A stretch of DNA of 7,407 nucleotides from Firmicutes bacterium UBA3932 (GTDB lineage Bacteria > Bacillota > Clostridia > Peptostreptococcales > Anaerovoracaceae): NCBI GenBank assembly GCA_002385825.1, contig DGEG01000168.1:1-7407 (forward strand). The letters are read 5' to 3'. A program made the position numbers and the translations under genes. This document shows positions 1-6,775 of the stretch, one piece after another. The notes below the pieces were generated by a model that did not search any database, was not told the origin of the DNA, and worked only from the letters and a program-made list of their open reading frames with translations. Numbering within the stretch: the first letter of the stretch is position 1; each line of letters starts with the position of its first letter.

Positions 1-114
1 TGATACACTCCCGATGTCAAAATGATACTCTTAATAAGCACAGGTGACAAAGTCACAACGGATACATAGTAATAAGTCCTTATAAGCATTAAATTTATAA
101 AATATGTAAATACC
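1..114. other. non-coding upstream stretch, no gene recognised
   Basis: I see no supportable coding region here. All three plus-strand frames hit stops within a few dozen bases, so at most a very short tail of an upstream gene could be present at the left edge. The stretch is AT-rich and contains a small perfect dyad, GTGAC-AAA-GTCAC (44-56), and an 8-base palindrome, CTTATAAG (79-86). A near-repeat TGATAC-(AC)TC occurs at 1-10 and 23-30. Any of these could be protein-binding sites, but none matches an operator I can name. Confidence 0.5.
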
Positions 115-143
115 TTGCAAAAAAGCCTGCCAGGTGAGATAAT
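115..143 (+). promoter_or_regulatory. sigma-A-type promoter for the 130-aa gene
   Basis: A -35-like TTGCAA (115-120) is followed after exactly 17 bases by a -10-like GATAAT (138-143, five of six matching TATAAT). Transcription would start near base 150, leaving a leader of about 24 bases that contains the strong Shine-Dalgarno site. Spacing and position are right for the gene at 174. This is consensus matching only. Confidence 0.6.
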
Positions 144-173
144 GGAAAAAATGAATAAGGCGGAGGAAGCAAC

Positions 174-566
174 ATGCAGCTAGAAGGGACATGGACGGGA
201 GTGCTTTTCATAGACAAACTCCGGCAATTTATCGAAGACGAGTTTTTCCAGATAGAATTCCTTCCGATAGGGACGGATAAAGTGATTGTAGCTACGGTAA
301 AGGAGCAGGGGCAGAGGGAAAGTCTTTCTCCGGACAAAGAGACTATAACATATAGGGCGACAGGAAGAATAGATTCCGAAAGCGGCGAACTTCGACTTGT
401 ATATGAGACAAGAAGTTCACTTGCCGGAAAAGAAGCCCAGAGTGTAGAACTCATAGCCAAGGTCAACGAGAATACCGGGACCATGAAAGGGCATTACCGG
501 TTGATGTCTCAGGCAGAACCCCAGGCTTCCTTCATACTTAGAAAGACAGAAAAAGAGCCTCTGTGA
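174..566 (+). CDS. small beta-rich hypothetical protein (130 aa)
   Basis: I do not recognise a family. The ATG at 174 is preceded by GGAGGAAG at 162-169, a near-ideal ribosome binding site four bases upstream, so the start is well supported. The protein has no signal peptide or membrane segment and should be cytosolic. It begins with LEGTWTGVLFID and ends with GTMKGHYRLM...ASFILRKT. Alternating polar/hydrophobic residues in several short segments, separated by turns rich in G, D, N and S, suggest an antiparallel beta-barrel. The GTW start and the late strand pair recall the general look of calycin/lipocalin- or avidin-like folds. That resemblance is by eye and is not a family assignment. The gene is monocistronic, with its own promoter just upstream and a hairpin overlapping its stop codon. 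Its downstream neighbour is convergent, so context says nothing about function. Confidence 0.75.
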   Translation: MQLEGTWTGVLFIDKLRQFIEDEFFQIEFLPIGTDKVIVATVKEQGQRESLSPDKETITYRATGRIDSESGELRLVYETRSSLAGKEAQSVELIAKVNENTGTMKGHYRLMSQAEPQASFILRKTEKEPL

Positions 567-587
567 CAGATAATCACGAGGCTCTTT
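552..587. terminator. bidirectional hairpin terminator between convergent genes
   Basis: The arms AAAGAGCCTC (552-561) and GAGGCTCTTT (578-587) pair perfectly over 10 bp. After a one-base bulge (T562), a further 4 bp (GTGA 563-566 with TCAC 574-577) closes a 7-base loop. On the minus strand the hairpin runs into five consecutive T residues and further pyrimidines, so it is a good terminator for the permease gene ending at 603. On the plus strand the tail is only TTT followed by mixed bases, so termination of the 130-aa gene is probably weaker. The TGA stop of that gene (564-566) lies inside the inner stem. Confidence 0.8.
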
Positions 588-602
588 CAGCTTTATTGCA
601 TC

Positions 603-1955
603 TCAGTCATATTTAACCAGATCAACGGCATTCTTGCCGTAAATGTAGCCGAGTATCAGCGGAATCAGGTTAATGATAATAAAGTATTTAAACTGGGGAT
701 TAGCCATGCTCCCAAACAGAACGAAAAGGGATCCTATGGTGGCGAACAGGGGGAATAAAATCCCGTAGCCAATGCCTCGCAGTTCTCTTTTTCTCCACAT
801 ATTGAATACTACCAAATACAGGGGAACGTAGAGCAAATAGCTCATAGCAATGGCAATTTCCGATATATCGCCGTTAATCAACCAACCAAATTCGTTTTGT
901 AAATAATGGATTACCCACCATATCAGGCATACGGCTATAGCAAAAATCGCCGAATTTACCGGCATCCTGCTGTTGGGATTGAGCTTTTTCAAACTCTCGG
1001 AACCGGGAAGAGCATTTCTGAGCGCCAGCGAATAGGGGAGACGGATGCTTCCCAGTATTACTCCGTTGGTGGTTCCCATGACGGAAATGGTAACAAAAGC
1101 CGTTATCATTGTAGCAAAGGTCTTACCCATAAGGCTTTCGGCGATGAGGGTTACGCTGGCATCACCCATTTCCATTACACGCTCGGGGCCGATATAGCCG
1201 CAGATTCCAAGGAAGTACATAAGGTATGCGATAAGTATGCAGAGGGGAGCGGCCACCAGGGCTCTGGGCATGTTTCTTCTGGAATTTACCACTTCATGGG
1301 CAACCGCCATGGAGACCACCCATCCGTCAAAGGAAAATGCCACGGGGCCGATGGCGGCCACCCAGGTCAAGGTTTTTGTGGCTTCTATGGCTTGGGGGGA
1401 AGGATTAAGGACTACACCGACGGGATCACCCAGCAAGATGCCGCCGATTGCCACTACGAACAGGGGGATCAGTTTGATGACCACCGCAATCTCCTGAAAG
1501 CGGCCTCCCGCTTTAGCGGAAGCTATGTTGAAGCCATAGCAGATCAGGAACCAGGCAAAGCCTGTGGCAATCCACCCGTTGAATCCCCAGTCGAGGCCAA
1601 AAAGAGAACAGAAATAAATGCCGGTTACCCAGGAGAGGATAACAGTAAGCGTCGGGTAGTACACAAAAGTTTGGAACCATCCAAACATAACCGCCCAACG
1701 CTTTCCGATAAATTCGTTATAGTAAGTAATAGGCCCGCCGGGTTTGTCCGTCCTTGCCGCCAGTTGGCTGAAACAGAGGCTCCCGAAAATTATAGTGAAT
1801 GAGGCGATGCAGAAAATCAGTGCTGCCAAACCCACATTTCCGCCGGTGTAATTCAGCATATCATCGGATTTGAAGAATATGCCGGAGCCGATAACAATGC
1901 CGACGATCATTGCCACCGCAGTGAATAGACTGTATTCACGCTTCTGTGTTTCCAA
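603..1955 (-). CDS. APC-superfamily amino acid permease (LAT/SteT-like)
   Basis: Integral membrane transporter of the amino acid-polyamine-organocation superfamily, about 450 aa and about 12 hydrophobic segments, a normal length for the family. TM1 carries the unwound-helix signature GIVIGSGIFF (residues 19-28). A TM6-like segment reads FSFDGWVVSM and is followed by a conserved loop, HEVVNSRRNMPRA, ending near residue 232; it corresponds to the FxFDGW...E(V/I)KNPxRNIP pattern of LAT-type exchangers and SteT-like serine/threonine exchangers. Substrate cannot be read from sequence; uptake or exchange of neutral amino acids is the family expectation. I chose the TTG at 1955 because an SD-like AGGAAAGGATGTGA lies just before it and TM1 then starts at the usual distance. 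A longer reading from another TTG at 2006 adds 17 residues (LLKSFYFYISGKDVTYL region) and has no ribosome binding site. It lies 71 bases downstream of the EamA gene and probably shares its transcript. Confidence 0.9.
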   Translation of the reverse strand: METQKREYSLFTAVAMIVGIVIGSGIFFKSDDMLNYTGGNVGLAALIFCIASFTIIFGSLCFSQLAARTDKPGGPITYYNEFIGKRWAVMFGWFQTFVYYPTLTVILSWVTGIYFCSLFGLDWGFNGWIATGFAWFLICYGFNIASAKAGGRFQEIAVVIKLIPLFVVAIGGILLGDPVGVVLNPSPQAIEATKTLTWVAAIGPVAFSFDGWVVSMAVAHEVVNSRRNMPRALVAAPLCILIAYLMYFLGICGYIGPERVMEMGDASVTLIAESLMGKTFATMITAFVTISVMGTTNGVILGSIRLPYSLALRNALPGSESLKKLNPNSRMPVNSAIFAIAVCLIWWVIHYLQNEFGWLINGDISEIAIAMSYLLYVPLYLVVFNMWRKRELRGIGYGILFPLFATIGSLFVLFGSMANPQFKYFIIINLIPLILGYIYGKNAVDLVKYD

Positions 1956-1960
1956 GTAGG

Positions 1961-1974
1961 TCACATCCTTTCCT
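1961..1974 (-). promoter_or_regulatory. ribosome binding site that decides the permease start
   Basis: Read on the minus strand this is AGGAAAGGATGTGA. It matches the canonical AAGGAGGTGA at all but one position in its second half and sits 5 bases before the TTG at 1955. No comparable purine tract precedes the upstream in-frame TTG at 2006. This favours the shorter 450-residue protein. Confidence 0.6.
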
Positions 1975-2026
1975 GAAATATAAAAATAGAATGATTTCAA
2001 TAACAATCCAATTGTTAATTGGAGGG

Positions 2027-2980
2027 TTACCCGTTGGAATCAGTAGTTTTAAGCTCCTTTTTGTCCGGCAGCTGAGAAACAATAACACCTACAAACATAA
2101 GGACGCATCCGAGCAATTCCCTGCCTGACATAATCTCGCGAAGCAACAGGAAACCGAAGACTGCGCCGAATACCGCTTCTAAGCTCAGGATTAAAGAAGC
2201 GACTGTAGGCGATGTATGTCTCTGGCCGAGAATTTGGAATGTGAAACCGCCGCCGCAGGAAAATACTCCGGCATAAAGGATGGGGATGGCGGCGCTTAAT
2301 ATTGATTCAAGGGACGGACGTTCAAAGATCAGCATGCCTAAGGTACTCCAGGCTGCTGCTACTGCGAATTGGGTAGCGGCCAATTTAACTCCGTCTACAT
2401 ACGGATTGAAATGATCGATGAAGAGAACGTGAGCAGCCCAGAAAAATGCACCGATGAGCACTATGAAATCCCCGGGTACGATGGTGAGAGATTCTGTAAT
2501 AGTGAGAAAATAAAGGCCCACCGTACCGCAGATTACACCGATCCAGCACAGGATTCCCGGGCGCTGTTTCAGCAAGAGACCGAAAATGGGAACCAGAACT
2601 ATGTATAACGCGGTAATGAATCCGGCCTTGCCCGCCGTGGTAAATACCAACCCAAACTGTTGGAAGATGGAGGCAATGAAGAGAACGGTCCCGCAAACAC
2701 CTCCGGCCACCAGGAGGGATTTTCTTTTTTTTGGGGTCTCATCAGATAGGGATGAGGTTGTGCCTTCGTCGTCTACCGACGAATCATCCTGTTTTATGTT
2801 GGTCCTGTTCATCAAGAAAAGTATGGGTATTAGTACAGCTGCGCCTAACCAAAAACGAACCGCTGTAAAAGTTAGGGGGCCGACATAATCCATTCCCACG
2901 CGTTGGGCAACGAAGGCCAGACCCCAGATAAGGGCGGTCATTAAAAGAAAAAAGTTCCCGATTAGTTTCTTCTTATTCAT
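2027..2980 (-). CDS. EamA-family (DMT superfamily) permease
   Basis: Drug/metabolite transporter superfamily permease with two EamA repeats and about ten membrane helices in 317 aa, a normal overall length. The first repeat begins with the typical GNFFLLMTALIWGLAFVAQR segment (residues 8-27). The second ends with the characteristic SLEAVFGAVFGFLLLRE motif (266-282), then a last helix and a polar tail. Members export or import amino acids, metabolites or toxic compounds; the substrate is not predictable here. The ATG at 2980 is chosen because GGAG lies 6 bases upstream. A GTG at 3019 would add 13 residues that are polar, unlike the family, and it has no ribosome binding site. A hydrophilic, acidic and serine/threonine-rich stretch (about 58-87) separates helices 2 and 3 and ends in a KKRK cluster, consistent with a cytoplasmic loop. 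It is the first gene of a likely two-gene transporter operon. Confidence 0.9.
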   Translation of the reverse strand: MNKKKLIGNFFLLMTALIWGLAFVAQRVGMDYVGPLTFTAVRFWLGAAVLIPILFLMNRTNIKQDDSSVDDEGTTSSLSDETPKKRKSLLVAGGVCGTVLFIASIFQQFGLVFTTAGKAGFITALYIVLVPIFGLLLKQRPGILCWIGVICGTVGLYFLTITESLTIVPGDFIVLIGAFFWAAHVLFIDHFNPYVDGVKLAATQFAVAAAWSTLGMLIFERPSLESILSAAIPILYAGVFSCGGGFTFQILGQRHTSPTVASLILSLEAVFGAVFGFLLLREIMSGRELLGCVLMFVGVIVSQLPDKKELKTTDSNG

Positions 2981-3033
2981 TTTGCACTCCAGATTCTTTC
3001 CGCTTTGCGGTTGCGACACATCGCTATTCTACT

Positions 3034-3062
3034 ATTAAATATGATTGCTCAAACCTTGTCAA
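3034..3062 (-). promoter_or_regulatory. strong sigma-A-type promoter for the transporter operon
   Basis: On the minus strand there is a perfect -35 TTGACA (3062-3057), a 17-base spacer and a -10 TTTAAT (3039-3034, five of six). Transcription would begin around 3027, giving a leader of roughly 47 bases before the EamA start at 2980. The promoter overlaps a candidate plus-strand promoter for the acyl-CoA synthetase operon. Confidence 0.7.
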
Positions 3063-3107
3063 GATGGTATACTATTCGCACTAAACTATACTAAGACCTA
3101 TTATAAT
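3045..3107 (+). promoter_or_regulatory. candidate promoter region for the acyl-CoA synthetase operon
   Basis: Two partial solutions exist. TTGCTC (3045-3050) plus 17 bases plus TATACT (3068-3073) has correct spacing but a weak -35. A perfect -10, TATAAT (3102-3107), has no recognisable -35 at 16-19 bases. The heptamer TATACTA occurs twice, at 3068-3074 and 3087-3093, 19 bases apart. Which element is used cannot be decided by eye. Confidence 0.4.
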
Positions 3108-3150
3108 TCAAAAAATAAATTCTTGGGAGCATCTAGAGGGCATTTGAAAT

Positions 3151-4878
3151 ATGAACAAGAAGAAATACAAGGATATTTTATACCCGGTCAGAGAAGTTAA
3201 GGATCTTAAGGATCTGATATATAGCAGCGTAGAGCTGTACGGGGACAGGAACGCTTTTTTGGTCAAAGATAACCCTAAAGAAGGGTACAAGCCTGTAACC
3301 TACAAGCGGGTGCTGAATGAAATGAATGCTCTCGGTACGTCTCTTATTAATAGAGGTTTCAGAGGGCAGAAGATTGCCGTCATCGGAGAAAATCGATACG
3401 AATGGGTGCTTTCCTATTTTTCTGTATGCTGCGGAACGGGCATTTTAGTGCCTATAGAAAGAGAGCTTTCCGCAGAGGATGTAAAAGGACTACTGCTTCG
3501 TTCCGGCGCCACGGCAGTAATTCACTCCGGAAAGACGGAGAAATTAGTAGAGCAAGCAATTGAGAAGCTGGACCGGCCAATACAGAGAATTCATATGGAT
3601 CTGGCGGATCATGGGGAAGCCGCCCTGTCTTTTGCCAAGCTGCTGGAAGAGGGGCAGGCCATGTTAGAGGCCGGAAACAGGGATTTTATCGATGCTCCTG
3701 TGGATGCGGAGGCCATGAGCTTGTTGCTCTTTACATCTGGTACTACGGGCACCGCAAAAGGGGTCATGCTTTCACAGAAAAATGTTGTATCCAATGTAAT
3801 GGCCATGTCCATGTATGTGAGCGTAGGGGGGCAAGTAGGTCTTTCCGTGCTGCCCATGCACCATACCTACGAAATGACATGCCATATTTTAACCGCATTA
3901 TATCAGGGCTGTACCGTGGCCATATGCGAGGGTCTGAAACATATCGCGAAAAATATGATCGAAGCGAAAGTAAACGTCATGCTGGGAGTCCCGCTCATCT
4001 TTGAAGCTATATATAAAAGAATATGGAAACAGGCGGAAAAATCCGGCAAGGCCAATAAGATGCGGCGTGCCATCGCCTTGTCGAAAAAGTTGCGCCTCTA
4101 CAATACAGGGATGGCGAAAAGGATGTTTAAGGAGGTCCATGAAGCGGTGGGAGGCCATATAACGTTGCTGATTTCAGGCGCCGCGGCCATGGATCCGGAA
4201 ATAATCGAAGATTTTTTCGCCATGGGATTTCCCATGATTCAGGGTTACGGGATGACGGAATGTTCTCCCATTATTACCGTCAACCGGGATCGATACAGCA
4301 AACCCGCCTCCGTGGGTACGCCTCTGCCTCACACGCAAATTCGTATTATCGAACCGGACGAAAACGGTATCGGCGAGATAATCTGCAAGAGTGATTCCGT
4401 CATGCTGGGCTATTATGACGATCCTGAGGAAACGGCTAAAGTGCTGAAGGAAGGGTGGCTTTACACGGGGGATTACGGTTATCTGGACGAGGACGGGTAC
4501 CTGTACATTACCGGAAGAAAGAAAAACGTCATAGTGACGAAGAACGGTAAAAACATCTTTCCTGAAGAAGTTGAGTTCCATTTGGGAAGAAGCGATTACA
4601 TATTGGAAAGTCTCGTTTATGGCGTGGATGAGCAGTGTGGCGGAGAAACTTTGGTTTATGCCCAGATCGTTCCGGATTACCAGGCAATAGAAGAGGATTT
4701 CGGACCCTTGTCGGAAGAGGAGATTCGCAAGCTCATCAAAGAAGAGGTAGACAAGGCCAATGATATGATGCCCCTGTACAAGAGGGTCAGAAGGTTTGAA
4801 ATCAGGAAGACGGAATTTGAAAAAACCGCATCGAGGAAGATTAAACGTTATGTGGAGCTGCAGCGCACCAACTGTTGA
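3151..4878 (+). CDS. AMP-binding long-chain acyl-CoA synthetase, first paralog
   Basis: ANL-superfamily adenylate-forming enzyme, 575 aa, most like long-chain fatty acyl-CoA synthetases (EC 6.2.1.3 type). It would couple a carboxylic acid to CoA through an acyl-AMP intermediate using ATP. All core motifs are visible. The P-loop is FTSGTTGTAKGV (194-205) and the adenine/acyl-pocket motif is YGMTE (366-370). The ATP-ribose motif YTGDYGYLDEDG (438-449) has its aspartate at 441. The hinge region starts at TGRKKNVIVTKNGKN (454-468). The C-terminal A10 segment EKTASRKIKR has the expected catalytic lysine at 563, so the enzyme should be active. There is no signal peptide or membrane helix; it is cytosolic or membrane-peripheral. 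Chain-length preference is not readable. The ATG at 3151 has a modest site, AGAGGG, ending 10 bases upstream. It is the first gene of a two-gene operon; the second gene is a paralog starting 30 bases later. Confidence 0.92.
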   Translation: MNKKKYKDILYPVREVKDLKDLIYSSVELYGDRNAFLVKDNPKEGYKPVTYKRVLNEMNALGTSLINRGFRGQKIAVIGENRYEWVLSYFSVCCGTGILVPIERELSAEDVKGLLLRSGATAVIHSGKTEKLVEQAIEKLDRPIQRIHMDLADHGEAALSFAKLLEEGQAMLEAGNRDFIDAPVDAEAMSLLLFTSGTTGTAKGVMLSQKNVVSNVMAMSMYVSVGGQVGLSVLPMHHTYEMTCHILTALYQGCTVAICEGLKHIAKNMIEAKVNVMLGVPLIFEAIYKRIWKQAEKSGKANKMRRAIALSKKLRLYNTGMAKRMFKEVHEAVGGHITLLISGAAAMDPEIIEDFFAMGFPMIQGYGMTECSPIITVNRDRYSKPASVGTPLPHTQIRIIEPDENGIGEIICKSDSVMLGYYDDPEETAKVLKEGWLYTGDYGYLDEDGYLYITGRKKNVIVTKNGKNIFPEEVEFHLGRSDYILESLVYGVDEQCGGETLVYAQIVPDYQAIEEDFGPLSEEEIRKLIKEEVDKANDMMPLYKRVRRFEIRKTEFEKTASRKIKRYVELQRTNC

Positions 4879-4908
4879 GAATATAAATAGCCGGAAGGAG
4901 AAAAGAAT

Positions 4909-6711
4909 ATGAATCACAAAGAATACGAGGCTTTAAAAGCTAAGGAATGGGAATACGCTGTATCCAGAGTTGAGGGTATTAAAAACAGCAAGGATCCGCT
5001 AATCCGCTATAAAGATATCCGTCCGATTATTGACATAAAACACATGTTTGAAACCAGCGTAGAGCTTTATGGGGACAATCCGGCTTTCTATACTAAGGAT
5101 GAACCGGGAGGCAGCTACAGGAAGGTCACTTACAAAGAAGCCAAGGCGGACGTGGATGCTTTAGGCACTGCTCTGATCAATATGGGGCTCAAAGGAAAGC
5201 ATATTGCAATCATCGGAGAAAACTCTTATCGCTGGGCCATCTCTTACCTGGCGGTCACCTGCGGAACAGGTGTGGTGGTGCCCTTGGATAAGGAACTTCC
5301 TGCGGGTGAATTGGAACAGCTAGTGGTTCACGGAGAGGTAGAATGCGTTATCTGCGATAAAAAGTTCGAGCCCATATTCTCCGACATTAAAGCTCGCGGC
5401 AAAACTAAACTTTCTTATGTGGTAAACATGGATGCGGAGGAACACGGGGATAAAGTTCTGTCTTACAGCAAGCTCATCGAGACCGGCAGGCGGCTTCTTG
5501 AAGAAGGGAACAGGGAATTTGTCGATGCGGTCATTGAGAGGGATGCGATGAATATCCTGCTGTTCACCTCCGGAACTACCGGCGTATCCAAAGGAGTAAT
5601 GCTTTCCCACGGAAATATCGTAGAAGTTCTCATGGCATCGCCCACCTTGGTGAGGGTAAATCCCGACGATATCTTCTTTTCCGTTTTGCCAATTCATCAC
5701 ACCTACGAATGTACCTGTGGATTTTTAATGCCCTTGTACAGGGGCGCATCCATCGCCTTCTGTGAAGGATTGAAGTATATCGTGAAAAACCTTTCCGAGG
5801 TGAGCCCCACCATGTTTCTCACCGTACCTCTCATCATGGAGAACATTTACAAGAAGATATGGAGCCAGGCCAAGAAGAGCGGCGCGGAGAATAAGCTAAA
5901 GATGCTGTTGAAAATCAACCGTTTTACGCGGAAAATCGGTATCAATCTGGTACCGAAGAAGATCACCGATCTCTTCGGCGGCAGAATGCGAGTCATGATT
6001 TGCGGCGGCGCTGCCATCGATCCGGCGATTCTGGACGGAATCCAGGATTTCGGCATCACTGCACTGCAGGGCTACGGACTTACGGAATGCGCTCCGATTT
6101 GCGCGCTGAACCCGGATGTAAATCCCAACAGCAGATCTGCGGGTTATGCTCCTCCGGGATTTGAATTAAAGATCGACAATTCGGATCCTGAAACCGGCAT
6201 CGGAGAAATCTGTGCCAAAGGTCCCAATATCATGATGGGATACTATAAGAACGAAGAAGCTACTAAAGAAGTGCTGGAGGACGGCTGGTTCCATACGGGC
6301 GATCTGGGCTATATGGACGAAGATAAGTTCGTCTACATTACAGGCAGGAAAAAGAACGTTATCATTACGAAAAACGGGAAAAACGTCTTTCCGGAGGAAA
6401 TCGAATACTATCTGGGCAAAATACCGTATATAGCCGAATCTCTTGTCTGGGGCAAGGACAGCGCAGACGGCGAAGATACCCTGATTGCCGCAACTATCAG
6501 GATAGACGAAGAAGCGGTTGGGGAAGCTCTCGGCGAGAACTATACGGATGAGCAGGTTATGGATTTGCTCTGGAAAGAAATTGATGAGATCAATGAAATG
6601 CTTCCGTTCTTCAAGAGAATAAAAAAGGTCATCCTTCGGAAAGCGGAATTTGAAAAGACTACGGCAAAGAAAATTAAACGCCACGTAGAATCCAACAGAG
6701 ACGAAGGCTAA
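4909..6711 (+). CDS. AMP-binding long-chain acyl-CoA synthetase, second paralog
   Basis: Second adenylate-forming acyl-CoA synthetase, 600 aa and collinear with its upstream neighbour throughout. Motifs are the P-loop FTSGTTGVSKGV (219-230), YGLTE (389-393), HTGDLGYMDED (462-472, aspartate 465) and hinge TGRKKNVIITKNGKN (478-492). The A10 segment EKTTAKKIKR has the catalytic lysine at 588. All catalytic residues are present. It differs from the first copy by an N-terminal extension of about 25 mostly charged residues (MNHKEYEALKAKEWEYAVSR and following) before the shared SVELYGD segment. The start is firm: GGAAGGAG (4893-4900) lies 8 bases before the ATG. The 30-base gap to the first gene contains no terminator, so the two are co-transcribed. 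The pair arose by an old tandem duplication, and the copies may differ in acyl substrate. It is followed by a strong terminator. Confidence 0.92.
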   Translation: MNHKEYEALKAKEWEYAVSRVEGIKNSKDPLIRYKDIRPIIDIKHMFETSVELYGDNPAFYTKDEPGGSYRKVTYKEAKADVDALGTALINMGLKGKHIAIIGENSYRWAISYLAVTCGTGVVVPLDKELPAGELEQLVVHGEVECVICDKKFEPIFSDIKARGKTKLSYVVNMDAEEHGDKVLSYSKLIETGRRLLEEGNREFVDAVIERDAMNILLFTSGTTGVSKGVMLSHGNIVEVLMASPTLVRVNPDDIFFSVLPIHHTYECTCGFLMPLYRGASIAFCEGLKYIVKNLSEVSPTMFLTVPLIMENIYKKIWSQAKKSGAENKLKMLLKINRFTRKIGINLVPKKITDLFGGRMRVMICGGAAIDPAILDGIQDFGITALQGYGLTECAPICALNPDVNPNSRSAGYAPPGFELKIDNSDPETGIGEICAKGPNIMMGYYKNEEATKEVLEDGWFHTGDLGYMDEDKFVYITGRKKNVIITKNGKNVFPEEIEYYLGKIPYIAESLVWGKDSADGEDTLIAATIRIDEEAVGEALGENYTDEQVMDLLWKEIDEINEMLPFFKRIKKVILRKAEFEKTTAKKIKRHVESNRDEG

Positions 6712-6714
6712 AAT

Positions 6715-6751
6715 CAAAAAATCAAAAGGGACTGTCCCTTTTGATTTTTTG
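6715..6751 (+). terminator. perfect palindromic Rho-independent terminator
   Basis: Bases 6715-6751 form a perfect inverted repeat centred on T6733. The GC core is GGGAC-T-GTCCC, flanked by AATCAAAA on the left and TTTTGATT on the right, with A and T tracts outside. As RNA it forms a stem of 16-17 bp with a small loop and a run of six T residues (6745-6750), starting just after the TAA at 6709-6711. It closes the synthetase operon. The AAATCAAAA block is also repeated directly at 6711-6719 and 6719-6727. Confidence 0.88.
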
Positions 6752-6775
6752 CTAAACTGTTAATTAATCGTTTAG
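6752..6775. promoter_or_regulatory. operator-like imperfect 24-bp palindrome
   Basis: The outer hexamers CTAAAC (6752-6757) and GTTTAG (6770-6775) are perfect complements around a central palindrome TTAATTAA (6760-6767). Only the TG/TC dinucleotides between them (6758-6759, 6768-6769) break the symmetry, so 20 of 24 positions are symmetric. Size and symmetry suit a dimeric regulator upstream of the antiporter gene. It has no T-tract and directly follows the terminator, so it is unlikely to be a second terminator. The regulator is unknown. Confidence 0.35.

Noticed and set aside
906..1802. A 298-codon open frame on the plus strand
   Set aside because: It is antisense to the amino acid permease, whose membrane helices and family motifs are unmistakable. 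The plus-strand translation has no recognisable domain and an odd composition (many H, G, K and Y).
1977..2006. Possible internal promoter for the permease on the minus strand (TTGTTA, 18 bases, TATATT)
   Set aside because: The predicted start would fall inside the ribosome binding site and leave almost no leader, so it is unlikely to make a normally translated mRNA.
2007..2023. Inverted repeat TCCAATT-GTT-AATTGGA between the two transporter genes
   Set aside because: The stem is 7 bp, AT-rich, and has no proper U-tract on the minus strand, so it is too weak to call a terminator. It may affect mRNA processing but I cannot support that.
4174..4917. A 247-codon open frame on the minus strand
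   Set aside because: It lies opposite the C-terminal half of the first acyl-CoA synthetase, which carries all catalytic motifs. A similar antisense frame occurs opposite the second paralog, as expected from shared codon patterns.
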